DNA of 64,000 nucleotides from Drosophila miranda (GCF_003369915.1 NC_046674.1:23997657-24061656), one strand, 5' to 3'; shown: positions 38,290 through 51,821, counted from the stretch's first letter. Translations and numbers: made by a program. The notes: generated by a model not told the origin, from the sequence alone.

Positions 38290-41200
38290 CCAATTCTGAT
38301 CTGCTGTTTTTTTTAAAACACAGCGAAGATCAGGTTACCATATTAAATGTGTTCTCAGGTGCCACATAAGCCATGGATCATAAGCCCTCATGTAAACGAT
38401 GGATCTGCCAGGGTATCCAAAGCTTCGACCCCTTAAAAATAGGCTCCCTTTCCTGTTTGTTTCTGGTTCTAGCTTTGGTTCGGGTTCGGGTTCGAGTTCA
38501 GGTCGTTTGTCCTGCTTGTTCCTGGCTGCTGCTCCTTCTGTCCGTCTGTTTGTTGTTTGGTTTGCGGTTGCCAACGGACAGCAAACGACACCTTTTGCTG
38601 TGATTGTTGCTGCTGCGGCTGCTGCTGCTGTCCGAGCATAATTAAAAATTCACATAAATTTAGCTTAGCGTTGACACACACACACATTCTAATTGGGTTA
38701 ATTATGTGTCGCCTGGACCTTAAAAATGTCAGCCAGCTACGCTCTTACCGCAGCATGTGTGAGTGTTGTCAGCTCCAGTTGGACAGGCGAGGACTTCCAA
38801 GTACATTAACAGCAAATTATGTTGTCGCATATGAGAGGTGAACGGAAAAAGAGGGGGTGGTTGGGACAAATGTGGCAGACAAAGGTGGAATTGTGATGGT
38901 ATTCCCAACAGAACAGAGGACTTTAGCTATTTCCTCTATACCTTTGAGCATGATAAATTCGGTTTTCCAACTAAAAGATATAATTCATTTATGATGAAAT
39001 TTCATTGAACAACTTTTTTACTATTTCCCTTTGTAAAGCGGTTAATTAAGTCGATAAATTTAATATAATTGAACCCTAAAGTAGTGCCCTTTCATTTTAA
39101 GTCACACTTTCCCTCATCTCCTAAATTCCTTCAACTTCCGGACCTCAAACTACACCATTCTCCATCAATGTTGACTCTAAACGCCTTCATTCTTAATGCT
39201 GATGCCTTTTATATGCTTAAATACACATATGCCCCGTTTGACATGTTCCGGACTGTGGTCCGCTTTTACGGCGGCCACCTTGATGCATAATTTAGGCCAC
39301 AATTTCAGCCAGGGAACGGCTTAAGTGGCCAGAAAAAAAGTTTTTATGTCGCCGGGTCTACGTGTGCGGTCCCCAAAGGCTGAACCCGAGAGCAGCAGCA
39401 GCAGCAGCAGTAGTAGCTGGCGGAGGTGGCAATAAAACAGATTCAAGTCAAGAAAATTACATGAAAAGTGCGGCCAAGAGCCACATCAAAAATAATAAAA
39501 CATAATAATACTCGTAATAATAATAATGCGAGGTCGGTAGGGAGGGGAGTGCTACGACTAATCCGAAATGTTCAGTGGCACTCGAAGAAACCAGAGACGC
39601 ACAAAAGTATGCAACATATAATGGCAAATGTCAACAGTCTGAACAGAAAGGGGATTTGCCTTCTTTGGGGGCCCTGCTGGATAGACGGAGGAAGGAAGGA
39701 AGCCAGCCAAGGCGAGACAAAATTAATTACTCTACGTGGAAATGTAATTACGAAAATATTTAGCCCCCAGCTCAGCGGCATGCCAGGGCCACAGAATGCC
39801 ATTTGTCAAGCGTTCTCCCGCCGAGCAGATTTCTTCGGGTCAGGGCTTTGGGGCCTGATATCATTCACAGAGAAGTGTCCCCGAGTGAGGGGCTTCCTTC
39901 CTTCCTCCATGCTGGCCCTGTGGTTTGCCTCAATGGCACCAATAATATTCCGCATTCTGTAATTAATGATTTATGAGCCTCAGCAATTAATCAAATTAAT
40001 CAAAATTTCATTAAACTTTGACGCAGTGCAGCAACGCCTTTTTAAATGCCCCTCTGGAATAGATTTCTTTGCCTACAACCCCTATCTATATCCTCATTAT
40101 CTCTCTTTTGCTGCTGTCTTCTGACATTTGTGCGTGCCATATGCACATTAATTCCGCAAATGAAAAACTTTTCCACCCAGCGCGTGGAAAAAAGTTTACT
40201 TTATGGCCCACTTACACACATATATATATGTACATACATATAAGGGGCCACAGAACGATGCGGTTTCCTTTCTTATAGGGTCGGTTCTGCGGTAATTATC
40301 CACTCAGCAACGGCCTACTGGCGCTATTGCGTTACTATGTAAATTTACTCGGAGGGAAAATCGGAATCGGATTTGGAATTGGAATTGGTCTGCAGTTGCA
40401 GTTGGGATTGTAATGCAAATGCCGAACAATGGCCTAGATGGGTTTGCTTTAGCAAAAGGTTGTGATTATGTTGTACTCTAAATAGCAAAGACGCGTACCT
40501 AAAACAGGATGCTCATTCATTGATTCATCCACTTTCTTTTCGTTTCAAGCTCCCCTCCAATTGCATTCACAAAGATAAGTTGAGAATCGACAGCTCAATT
40601 ATATACATATGAATAGTAGTATACATTCCTAATCATAATCTGTGATTCTTCAAATGCCTCAGCCCCAAAAGTATGCCACTGAATCCCTTTTGTTCCTGCT
40701 AACCAAGCGTCGCAAATTGAATTCCGACCCAGAGCTACAGCCACAGCCAGAGCCAGAACGATTATGCGGATGGCTATGAGGACGTCGCGGATGCCGATGC
40801 GGATGGCTATGTCTCGCTTACAGTGTTGACAGCTCCGCTGACATCGCAAGCCATAAACACGGCTACCCAGGGATAGCTTGGCGGCTGGTGAATGGGTGGC
40901 GGTACGGACCGGGTCTGTGTGTTGCCTCCGGGCGTAAAACCGCAAAATTTAATTCCCTTATCAAAAAGTGACAAGCGTGCGTAGTTAATGCAATTTTGCA
41001 GCGCATTTAACATGACGTGACTGCCTCTGAAGAAGAGCTGGAATGAAAGAAAAAGCTGATGAAAATGATGGCGAAGCAGGGCTTTTGGTCAGGGTATCCT
41101 GTCCGGACCAGCGGAAGTTGTTTACGCTAAGGCTTCCATTTCTTTCGCTCCTGAAACTGACTTTTGTTCTGTTTGCTACAGGAAAAACCTCAATTTGCAC

Positions 41201-41439
41201 TGCTGCGAAAACTTGCCCACTTTTGGGGCAAATTACAATTCCGCTGATTGCATTCCCTGTCGTAGCACTGGCACCGAGACTGGGGTCTTCTATCTTCTAA
41301 CTCAAAGCGCCTTCGGCTCATTCACATTGCCACGCGTTATTCACACTTTACGCCTAGATTTTGAGCGCCATGGATCCTTTAACTGTTTTGCATATCTGTG
41401 TGCCATAGGAACGCTGGATTCCGTAGTCCCGAGTCCCGA

Positions 41440-41479
41440 GTCCGTGGTCCGTAGTCCGTAGTCCGTAGTCCGTAGTCCT
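41440..41479 (+). repeat. (GTCCGTA)n minisatellite
   Basis: Five heptamers GTCCGTA/GTCCGTG, preceded by a CCCGAGT pair. Confidence 0.9.
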
Positions 41480-42775
41480 TGGTTCTTGGTTCCTCCGTTG
41501 TTGCTGTTTTTGTTTCGTTTGGTAGTTTTGCATTCATTGCGAGAGAGATAAAAATAATGAACATTGCAAAGGCAAAAGTCGGAAAGCGAAAGAAAAAATA
41601 ACACCAACTCCACAGAGGTCTACCTCTCAGTCCCTACCCCCCTCTTTGGGCCTCTCTGTGGCTCTGGCTCTGACTCTGGGTCTGGGTCTGGGTCTGTGCG
41701 TGCAATGGTTCTGCTGCGATTCAGCCAAGTTTTTGTTGGCGTGGATTTATGTGTACAAATACGTATGCACATCCGTACATACTCGTACATACATATATGT
41801 ACCCGCATGCATGGGTGTATCTTCCTTCTTTGAGTGAGAAATGGGCGTAACTCCTGGGCTTTCCTGGCGCGCACCCCGCATCAGGCAAATTGCTTGTAAG
41901 TTCAACTCGTATTTTGCATTGTGCCTCACTTCCGACAGTTAAATTAAAGCCATTGTCTGACGCGGTCCGACTTGGTCCGACTTGGTCCGAGTGTTGGCCC
42001 ACAGGGTGGCAACAGTCCTGGCCGTTAGTTAGTTAGTTTTGTGCGCCTAATGTAACAATTTTTACCAACAGCTGAAGGAGCAGGAAGTCGAGAAACAGGA
42101 ACCACCATAGACGCCAAAAACAGTTGAAATACGACAGCGAAAACAATTTGTTGGCCCCAAAAGTGTTCCGTAAATCTTATTACCAAGATCCCCTGCCCCG
42201 CCCCTAATGGCATTAACAACATTTTCGTATAGTTTCTGGTTTTTTTTTGGTTAGGGCTTAGCTCTGGCTTGTGGCTCTTTTGGCGGCGGTTTTAATTAGT
42301 CAAGCGAGCGTCGAAAGGAAGAATCCTTATCGAATATGGTATATTCCGGGCAGGTCTCTAGATTGCGCGGAAATAACTTTGGGGAATTGGCGTCGAGAGG
42401 GCAGAGCAGAAATAGTACTATTAGTGGTACTTTTAGTACATACGTTCATTTAATAAGTATCTGTTTCTATGTCTCTACCAAACCGCATTCTCAAGGCAAC
42501 CGCCACTCAATGCAGAAAACAAAAGGCAACTGTAAAAATCGCATTCATTACGGGTACTATGTGGCAGTGGCAGTGGCACGCAACGGCTGCGGCAGCGGAA
42601 AAGAAGGAAGCAGCACCCATCCGAGGACCACAGACAGACACCACAATGACACACAGAAAGTGTTGAGCTGTAAATGAGGGAACAATGTGGCCAAAAGCGG
42701 GGTGAAAAGAAAAAAAAAAAAAGAAAATGCCAAGTGGAAATGCTTGGAGTGCAGGCCATGCGTGGCGCGAACCAA

Positions 42776-42802
42776 GCGAAACGAAACGAAACGAAACGAA
42801 AC
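42776..42802 (+). repeat. (CGAAA)n microsatellite
   Basis: Five CGAAA pentamers. Confidence 0.9.
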
Positions 42803-43942
42803 AACCAAACAAACAAACTCGAGGAAAATGCAAAACGGATGTGTAAATAATTTAGACGAGTTGGCAGTCCGCACACACAAAGAGTATCCCTCATGTGTGT
42901 GTGTGTGTGGGTGTGTGTGTTTGTATCTTTTTAGTTTATGTATCATTAAAAAATACTTACAGCAAAACAAAAAGAGAGCAGACACAGTGACAGCGCAATG
43001 GTGAAGCATAATGAGAGCCAGGGAAAGACAGCGGCTGCGGCAGTGGAAAAGCGGAAAATGTGTGCCATTTGCCAAATGCAAGGCAAACAGACGGTGAAGG
43101 GGACTGCTCCTCCAGCTCCCCTTCTCGGAGGGAGGCTTGGGTCCCGGAACGTGCGAGAAATGCAATAATTATATGCATACAAAGATACGAACATGCACAT
43201 ACTTTTTGACATGCTGCAAATTAAACAGAAGCAAACGAGAGTGGAAACGGAAGAAAGAAAGCAGAAAGTAGGAACGAGGGGACGAAGGGAGAAAGAGACT
43301 ATGAGAAGTGAGCAAGAGGGCAAGAGTTTCTTTCTAAATTACTTTTTTGCAGAAAACTGCATACAATCAAATGCAACGGGATTAAAAACCAACGTGTAAC
43401 AGTAAATATAACAGAAACGATAGAATATACACTGACAGAAACTTAAGAATAAAATTCTTTTCTTTGGAATTCAAAACGAGAAACTAACTTCAGTCAAATG
43501 GAGTTGAAGAGATCTTCTGTGAAACCTAAAGATAGTTCCTCTTTTCCACGAAGCCATTAGCTTTCTTTTCATAAGCGATTCCTTTCTCATCGTTTACAAT
43601 TCCTGTAAAAATAATAGAGTTCAAATGATTTTTGGTATTCCGGTATTGGTATTGGTATTTCGATCTCGATAGAGCAACAATTTCCCCCAATGTAATGCTC
43701 TGGTAGATAGATTCTCAGTCTCTGAGAGCTGTCAGTCTGGGTGTAGGATAGAGTGGATTGGGTGGCAGTTGCACCTGGTAAACCTCCAGCGGCATTTGCA
43801 TACCCGATGCTAAAAAACTATGTTAATGTGTGAGCTATACGGGATTGAGGCGAATTTAAAAGCAAGGCATGCCACAGAGGCAAACATGCTCGAATCCGCC
43901 TTCGGGACAAACCGCAGACATTGAAAGTGTCGCACTCCGGTG

Positions 43943-43967
43943 GAGCAGCAGCAGCAGCAGCAGCAGC
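43943..43967 (+). repeat. (GCA)n microsatellite
   Basis: Eight GCA triplets in non-coding sequence. Confidence 0.9.
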
Positions 43968-45088
43968 CCCGTGTCTGTCTGTCCGTCCGTCTGTCTGACT
44001 GTCTCTCTCTATAAATCTCTCCGGATGTGTTGTTAACTGCCTCCGGGATAGCTGGCTTCTGTTTCTCCCCATCTTTTTCTAGGACTCGGATAGACAGACA
44101 GACGAGCAGACTAGCAGAATAGCACACGAGCGGGTAGACAGGGTAACCAGGGAGCGCCTCAATTTGCACGCTTCGTTATTCAATTAGACACTTGGCACAC
44201 ACACACACACACAGCCACAACACAGACACAGACACAGGAACACTACCAGAGATAACCTCCGACAACACGGATACGCGTAATTTTGATTGATGGCCCAATA
44301 ATGGCGGTGATTTATCATATTTGCATGCTAACATTTAAGCCCTAGCTCTCGACTCTCAGCTCTCCAACACGCTGGAAAATTAGCAGGATAATATAATTAA
44401 ATTTAGCTCTTTCCAACCGTTTGAGTTTTTTATAAATAAAGCTACCATAAAAATGATTCAGGACTATAGATTAAATACCGTGTTCAATATTTTTCATCAA
44501 TAATGGTCATGCTTGATTTAGGTTCCCATTTTTTACAATATATATCAAAGAGCACTGAAAATCTACTATATTAAAATGAGCAGAGGCTAGTTTTCATACT
44601 AAAGATCTATTGGTCTTTGAAGAAAACGGTTCCCCTTTATCCTACTTTAATACACCAAAGTTTGAATATCCGAATGTGCTCGTCCAAGACCTGGCTAAAT
44701 AGCCGAGACATACACAAAAGCACATGCAATATACACAGATACATATGTGCGTGTGTGTGTATGCCGCTAATTGGTCTTTTGGTCTACAAATGAAAGCGTT
44801 GCTCTGGCAACGAGCTAAGGGACCAGGCCACGTGCTGCAGCTGCTGCTCCTGCGGCGACAGCCCTGGCGTATACGCAATATTTGTGTTTTTTTCATTGCA
44901 CTCTCTTTATCTCTCTCTCTCGCTCTCCCTCTCTGGGGCTGCCTGCTGCTCCTCTGCTGCATGTCTATAAAATCCAGCTTAAGCCTCTTGCTACCTGTGA
45001 TATGTATGAAATTTTTGCTGCCACTCAACACCCCACATACACACATATAAAACATACATACATACGAGTATACGAATGGGCGACAATG

Positions 45089-45118
45089 CCACACACACGC
45101 ACACACACACACACACAG
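45089..45118 (+). repeat. (CA)n microsatellite
   Basis: About fifteen CA units with one CG interruption. Confidence 0.9.
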
Positions 45119-46069
45119 ACAGATAAAAAAAAGAACCAAAAGTGGGACGCATTTTTGCCAGAAGCTTTAGCTGCCGGCGGTGGCAGTAGTGGTGGTGGCC
45201 GATGGTGGTGCTGCCTGTGGCTTTGCCGACGGCTTGGGACGCTGGTAAACACTCAAATCCAATTAAATTTAATACGACTTACTTGGCTTTGTTGCAGCCG
45301 CATGTGTGACAGAGACAGAGGCAGGCCGAATGAAAGAAAGAGAAGGAGAGTAGAGTGGAGTGGAGTGTCGTGTGCCGTTTGTTTGGCATTTAGTTGCTTT
45401 CGTTCTGGTAACCCTCACCCCCCCCCCCTCTCCACACACACACACCTTTTTATTTTTTTAATTCACTGTTTGTTTTCATTTTTCAACGCCCCTTCTGAGT
45501 TTTCTTCTTATGATTCACTGGCACAGGGTATGATGATTGTGATGATACGTTTCCTTGTCATATTCAAGTCTTAATCGTCCTTGAAACCAGCAACATTCGT
45601 TGCTCTTTCAGTGGTATAACTTCCCAAAAACAACAGCCAGAAATCTGTGGAATATTTCCTATAGGAAATATGTATATAACTATTACACTGAGCCAGTCAT
45701 TTTGTACTTTGCACGAGTTACATATTTCCTCATATTTGCAATACAGCCCCAATATCTTTTTCTAGATTTTTTCTTTCATCATTTTTTTCTGGACATCCTC
45801 AGCGCCGATATCCTAAAAGTATTATGGATTCAAAATGGAATTGTACGACCTTTCACAGGGTTTTTGATTTGTGTCGATAGAATGGATGTACCTGACGATA
45901 TGGTGACCCAAAGTTGAAGTTTAATTTTTTCGTATGGTCTACGGCATTTCTTTTGGGGCATTAATTTACAAGAAAACTAGCTACTTATCAATAAAATTGC
46001 CCAAAGAATGTCAGAGGAACGAAATATTTTGTAAATCAATTATGAAATTGATTTTTTTTTATTTTTGTT

Positions 46070-47227
46070 CACAATCTGCAAGGGTATAAAAATTTCGGTG
46101 AGACAATGTTGGTTCTGCAAGCTATTTTTGTAATGTTATAGCGGAAGCTGCTTTTGTTCCGTTTAGCCAAAAGCTTTGGACTTGGCTTGGCTTAATTAAA
46201 GCTTCACTTTCGAAATAAAATTTGCAGCTGGAAATGAGCTTAAGCGAGCTAATTGAGTTTTTGTGCGAGTCTCACCTGGGACTGCAGCGGCTGATCAATA
46301 AACTCAATTGTCCGTAAACCGGCTAAGCAAAAGCAGGAAATCAGAACAATTACAGGTCGGAACCTCTCCCGACTGTCAATGAACGACTAGCAGGCGGCCC
46401 GATCAGATCTGGTCCGGTTTCGTTCCAAAGAACGCGATTTATACAGCAATTGTTTTCTGGCTGTCGTGCTCTATGAATATGCAAGAGCTGCCGTTTGCCG
46501 TGTTCCCCCCTCACCACATGGAATATGCATGAAAGTGTGTGAAGTGCCAGAGCACTGCAATCTATGTCACATGCAAAACAGGGTCCTTCGAATGCCATGC
46601 ATTTCAAGTGTTTGGCGAAGATTTTGCATGAAATTCATTTGCGTAAATCTCTCGATTACTCCAATGCTTAGCATATTAATGGTTGCAGCTATTAGGGAAC
46701 TATCACTGTACATAGAAATCATCCCAGCAGAAATACAAAGCTTAGAAAGCGTGCAAAAAATACCCAATCGAAGGAGTCTGTAAGGATGATTCTGGACCAA
46801 TTTGGTTCGTTTCTCCGTTCAGTTCCACTCAAAAGTTCCCCAAGCAAAAATATGCTGCAATGCAGAATGAACACACGTGGGTGAATGTCGCCTCTCAGCA
46901 GTTATAGTCGCAGTCCCAGGAACTGAATTTGAGGGCTTGGTACACCTAAGACTAGGCCTTCCGACAGACCAAGTACAAGTAGAAGAAACCCAGTGCCAAG
47001 CCCAAGAAATCGACGAAAAGTGGCACAAAAGGGCGAAAGCCTCGAAACGGTAAACTTCTGAAACTGCCTAGCCATTGAAAGCTATTTCAGATCTTGGAAG
47101 GTCCCAATCCAACGATTAACCTGCAGAACACACACTGGCATACTGGATCTATATTATATAGTAGCAGTCATACAATTAGAGATTAAATGAAAGGCTGATG
47201 TGTATTAGCAATGCAATTTTGTTGGAT
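46070..47227. other. Non-coding stretch before the small secreted-peptide gene
   Basis: CTGCAAGGGTATAAAAATTTCGG near 46077-46100 resembles the right end of the MITE-like element at 32558 and may be a relic of the same or a related family. Nothing else recognised. Confidence 0.45.
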
Positions 47228-47233
47228 TTTATT
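47228..47233 (-). terminator. Polyadenylation signal of the small peptide gene
   Basis: AATAAA on the minus strand about 50 bp past the stop codon at 47282. Confidence 0.6.
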
Positions 47234-47281
47234 TATATATCTATTGTTTGTAAATCAATAGATTGCTTCGGCTTGACCTGC

Positions 47282-47470
47282 TCATCCCAGGCCCCGCAAG
47301 CTGTCCAAGTTTCGTGCCCCGACCCTCTCCTGTTGTAAAACCTGAGGCAGTTGCTTCGCAGAGACAACTCGTTGGGGCATTCCTAGGGCCTGTTGCACAT
47401 CCGAGATCTCCAAGCCGAACAGCAACGGCAGCAGCGAGATCAGACAGAGCGCGACGAGAATGAGTTTCAT
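47282..47470 (-). CDS. Small secreted peptide of unknown function (62 aa)
   Basis: Not recognised as a known family. The ORF encodes 62 residues: an N-terminal signal peptide (MKLILVALCLISLLPLLFG), then about 43 residues with no cysteines, rich in Leu, Gln and Val, ending in SLRGLG. The gene is complete and compact. TATAAAAA lies at 47522-47529, an initiator-like CAGTCA about 30 bp downstream, the ATG some 30 bp further, one exon, and AATAAA about 50 bp past the stop. A GTG five codons upstream is in frame, but the ATG fits the signal peptide. Secretion is inferred from the hydrophobic leader. Candidate roles (immune-induced peptide, seminal or gut peptide) cannot be separated from sequence. 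Confidence 0.7.
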   Translation of the reverse strand: MKLILVALCLISLLPLLFGLEISDVQQALGMPQRVVSAKQLPQVLQQERVGARNLDSLRGLG

Positions 47471-47495
47471 CTTTGGCCAGATCACGGAGTAGAGT

Positions 47496-47529
47496 GACTG
47501 CCAAAAGCGAGGTGGGGCGGGTTTTTATA
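47496..47529 (-). promoter_or_regulatory. TATA box and initiator of the small peptide gene
   Basis: TATAAAAA at 47522-47529 on the minus strand. The A of CAGTCA at 47499 is about 30 bp from the first T of the box, the canonical spacing. Confidence 0.65.
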
Positions 47530-50347
47530 CCCGTAATTATGGTGCGACCTTGGGGCTGGAGAAACAAAGCTGAAACAGCTGGGGATCTGGCGCAGCGGAT
47601 GGGCTTCTAAAATTAAGTGCGAATCGAGTCCGAGCTTAAGTGAGAGACGCATTTAAGCACTGAATTCCTCGTGGATTTCCGGCTGGCAATTAAGAAAATT
47701 GGCCAACCGGTGGATGCTCACAATACTGGCCTTACCAACCCTCCGCCCTCCGCCCACCACCCACCACCAGCCACTTCCATAGAGATTACATAATAGATTG
47801 TAAATATTTGACACCAGCCAGCCACCCACTTAACCCCCAACCAGGTTTCTGTGGCCTTAACAATGAAAACAATTTACCCCATTCACTGCTATTTGGTGGC
47901 GCCTCAGAGCTTACCCCCGGCTTTTCGTCGAAGTTTCTCCAATTACTTTTTGCACGATTTGATTTTACATTTAACGATTTTTCGCACTTAATTGGAAGCC
48001 AGTGTCGATGTCAGTGGCAGACCAAGGAGTCCTCCCAAAGGGTGTGGCCATGATTTGATTAAATGTGAAGATGAATTTTAATTAAAATCCATCCCCAGCC
48101 CCAATCCCAGCTCCTCTTTCAATCCCTTACCCGTAGCAGGCTGCGGCCAAGTTTTTGACACTCAACACTTTCCGGCCCTGTCTCTGCCTACTCCTCCACC
48201 ATCTAATAGAGCAATAAAAGCCGCAAGTTCATGCCCGGCTTTATAGGGGGGAGGGGGAGAACAGGTCCTTTGTGGGCTTAGTCATTGCCAGCATTGTAAT
48301 TTATGCAAAATGAAAATTAAAGATCCACAGCGGGGCACAACTTTTCCAAGGATTACTGCAAATGGCAGACTAATGAATTTTTGAAAACTACTTACAAGTA
48401 TTTTCGACCAAAACGGTGCCCCTATCCATATCAATTAAAGTGCTTTAAGCCCTGGACTGCCATCAATCCCTTGGCAAATAACGAATATCTGCGTTAATTT
48501 TCTAAGGACTACGACTAACTCTGACTAACAATGCCGCTTTGTCCGCCAGATGGAAGACTTTTGGTGAAAGTTTTCCAAAGCCAAAAAGAAAAGGCAAAGG
48601 CAAAGGAAAAGAGTGCCAAAAGAACTGTGAATCAAACGCACTCGCCCTACGCTCACTTTCTAGACACTCACATGCACTGCATAAAAAAAGAAACTCAAGA
48701 AGAAAGCCGATAGGCAAATAGTTGATACCCTTTCATTAAATACGACCATGCACTTTTTTGTTGATGGCCTGTAACTTTTATTAAATAAAAATCGAATCTG
48801 GAATGGAATGGAAATTGAATTGTAGAAATATTATGCGCCAAAACGGAGATGCAATTGAATATTAAAAAATGATTGATTACAATTCAATTGTAATTGATTG
48901 ATCCCCAAATGTTGGAATTTCGACAAAAGAACTCGACTTTTTATGTTGGTTTTCCTTCAATTAACCGAAGAGTAATCGAATTCCAATTCAATTATTATCC
49001 CAATATACCCTTTCATCTCAATAGGGAACATGAAAACTCTTCCACAGTGGGGTTTGGGCGTGGGGTGGGATCCTGTTGGATGAAGGGAAGTGGCTGTGGT
49101 GGTTCCATATACACACTCGCAATCGTACAGTTCGGTAGCCTGTCGCCTCCAATGGGCCGTTCAAAATTACGAGCCAACAGTTTCCGTACTGTTTTTTGTC
49201 ATTTCCATGCGCTCATTGTCAGTTTTAAGTAAGCAACTTCCTCGTTTTTGTTGTGGTTCATGTTTGGGGAGCAAAAGCAGCAGCAGCCAAAAGTTTTCCG
49301 ACCAAAACTCTGCCTACAAATGCAGACAAATATGGAAAAACTCATGAAATGCAATAAATTTTCAAATATATTTCGTGTGCGCGGCAGAAGAGTGTGAGTT
49401 TTTTAGTTGCTGTCTGTTTCAGACGTTCTTTTTCGTTTTTCTTTTGTTAGATATTCATTTGGCAGGACCTACATACATATACAGAGTTTTCATTGTTTTA
49501 AAGTGGAAACTTTTTTCTTGGTGCACTGCCACACACAGAACGTGCTGATAAAGCCGCGTTTTGCCAACAATCAAATAACTGAAACAGAGACGGTGACGGT
49601 GACGGAGACGGAGACCTAGACGGCCAGAGAGAGATACTGACTGTTCGTTCGGCCACAAGAACTGGGGCCAGAGACCGAGGCCAAAAGCAGCATATAAATC
49701 AGAAGAGCTATTGCGTAAAGCCAGAAGACCAAAATTTACGAGTCACTCTTTTGGAATGGCCGGCCAGAAATAGCAGATATCGATGGCTGAATGACAAATA
49801 GAAAATTTGATTTAAAAGTCCTTAATGGGGAAAGTTGTTTACTGTGTTCACAGTGAAATGCAGTTCTTATCGCAAATAAAGTGAACCGCAAATAGGCTTG
49901 ATATATTTAGTTTTCGTATCACCCTTTGTCCTGTAAAATGTGTAAACACTTGATCGATTCAGTTTCCATCGAATCCAATCGCTTATTTGTACTTGAGTAC
50001 TTACCAGAAATTCATTTGCTTCAACGTCAAAGAGCAGAAGAGTAAAGCCCCGAGACTCAGGGCAGGGCATTTACTTAGAGTTGAACTGTCAACCTTGTCA
50101 CCTTGTCATTGACTGTAAATTTTGAGAGATTTTCCAATGAATTGCCCAAGCTTTTGACAGGAACAACAACAATACTAGAAACGTAGCCCCACCAAAAAGT
50201 CAGCCATCCACCCATTGATAATACTGATAACTGTGGTCTGTGTGGAACAAATTCTTCAACGCGCATCGCCTTCGCCGCGATAAGACGATAGCTGTCGAAT
50301 ACTCTACCATTGAGCGCCATGGGCGAGAAGTGGTAGCAATAGATGCC
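47530..50347. other. Intergenic stretch between the small peptide gene and the carboxypeptidase cluster
   Basis: AT-rich, no gene recognised. Near its right end are GATA-type sites (GATAAT and CTGATAAC around 50215-50235, CGATAAGACGATAG around 50277-50292), which could be gut enhancer sites for the gene at 50425. Confidence 0.5.
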
Positions 50348-50385
50348 TATATAAAGTAGCGACAGTTGGTTGTACAACTCAATAG
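50348..50385 (+). promoter_or_regulatory. TATA box and initiator of carboxypeptidase gene 1
   Basis: TATATAAA at 50348-50355 followed by TCAATA with its A at 50381, about 31 bp from the TATAAA. The ATG is 44 bp further on. Confidence 0.65.
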
Positions 50386-50424
50386 ACGCCCCGTGCCAGA
50401 AGCCAACGGAACGGAGCCGACAAA

Positions 50425-51813
50425 ATGCTTAAGTCTTTCGCTTTCCTGCTGCTGCTGTGCGGCACTGCCTTGGCAGCCGACAGCTACGATGGGTGAGTAA
50501 GATGGGAGGGCGGATGGACTGGTGTAGTACCAGATGAGTGACGGTAACGGATCATCCATAGTTACAAGATCTACGACATCAATACGCGCACCGTGTTCGA
50601 GAAGGAGCTGCTGCTGCGCCTGTCCCAAAATGCGGACTTGGATTTCTTCGACTTGCCACGCTCTCTGGAGGCTGCCAGCCGCGTGATGGTGCAGCCAAAG
50701 GACCAGGTCGGCTTCGAGCAGCTGCTGCAGAAGTTCGGCGTTGAGTATTCAGTGGTCGACGAGGATCTGGGAGTGTCCCTCAGGCAGGAGCAGTTGGAGA
50801 ACCAGAGCCAGCGTCTATTGGCCCAGCGTTCTACCGCGCGCAGCATCAGCTTCTCGGCCTTCCACCGCCACTCCGAGATCAATGCCTATCTGGACGAGCT
50901 CGCCGCGGCCTATCCCAGCCGTGTGTCCGTCCAGGTGGCCGGCAAGTCGTACGAGAACCGCGACATCAAGACGATCACCATCAGCAACGGCGATGGCAAG
51001 ACCGGCAAGAGCGTGATCTTCCTGGATGCCGGTATCCATGCCCGTGAGTGGATCGCCCACGCCGGTGCTCTGTACGTGATCCACCAGCTGGTGGAGAACT
51101 TTGCCGCCAACTCGGCTCTCCTGAAGGACTACGACTGGGTCATCCTTCCAGTGGTGAATCCCGATGGCTACGAGTACACTCACACCAGCACCCGCATGTG
51201 GCGCAAGACCCGCAAGCCCGCTAGCACTTCCTGCTACGGCACCGATGCCAACCGCAACTTCGATTACCACTGGGGCGAGGTGGGCGCCTCGAGCTACTCC
51301 TGTGACGACACCTTCAAGGGACAGACCGCCTTCTCCGAGCCGGAGACACAGCTGGTGCGCGATCTGTTGCTCAACCTGAAGGGTCGTGGCAAGTTCTATC
51401 TTACCCTCCACTCCTACGGCAACTATCTGCTCTATCCTTATGGCTGGACCTCGTAAGTGATGGCGTGAGAGATCAGCTCACCGCAAAAATTAAACCGCAT
51501 TCCCATTTTCTCTAGCGCTCTGCCCACCAGCTGGCGCGACATCGATGATGTGGCCCAGGCTGGAGCAGCCGCCATCAAGGCTTCCACTGGAACCAAGTAC
51601 ACTGTGGGCAGCTCCACCAATGTCCTGTACGCTGCTGCTGGCGGCAGTGATGACTACGCCTTCGCGGTGGCCGAGTTCCCCATCTCCATCACCATGGAGC
51701 TGCCTGCTGGCGGCACCGGCTTCAATCCCACCACTGCCCAGATCCTGCCCTACGTCGACGAGACCTGGACGGGCATCAAGGCCATGGCCGAAAAGGTCGT
51801 CGAAAACTACTAA
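50425..51813 (+). CDS. Zinc procarboxypeptidase (M14A), cluster gene 1
   Basis: Secreted pancreatic-type metallocarboxypeptidase that removes C-terminal residues from peptides, probably in the gut lumen. Exons are 50425-50492, 50562-51452 and 51516-51813 (GT-AG, both introns phase 2), giving 418 residues. There is a signal peptide (1-17) and a propeptide to about Arg116 (QRSTAR), then the catalytic domain. Zinc ligands are His182 and Glu185 (HAREW) and His306 (LHSYG). Substrate-binding residues are Arg234, Asn253 and Arg254 (NRNF). Tyr358 and general base Glu381 (TMELP) are present. The residue matching bovine CPA 255 is Asp365, as in carboxypeptidase B, which suggests basic C-terminal residues; that is inference. 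It ends tail-to-tail with gene 2. AATAAA lies 8 bp past the stop. It belongs to the 66A-type cluster; I cannot fix one-to-one orthology. Confidence 0.93.
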
Positions 51814-51821
51814 ACGAGTGC

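Larger units (their letters stand above)
37201..46000. other. Gene-poor stretch with microsatellites
   Basis: No protein gene supported. Open frames here are short, repeat-driven or on both strands. Simple repeats are dense (37680, 38105, 41440, 42776, 43943, 45089). One 21-bp inverted repeat at 38269-38289. Confidence 0.55.

Noticed and set aside
44882..45574. 230-codon plus-strand open frame
   Set aside because: Built on CT and CA microsatellites (runs of SLSL, THTHT), mirrored on the minus strand.
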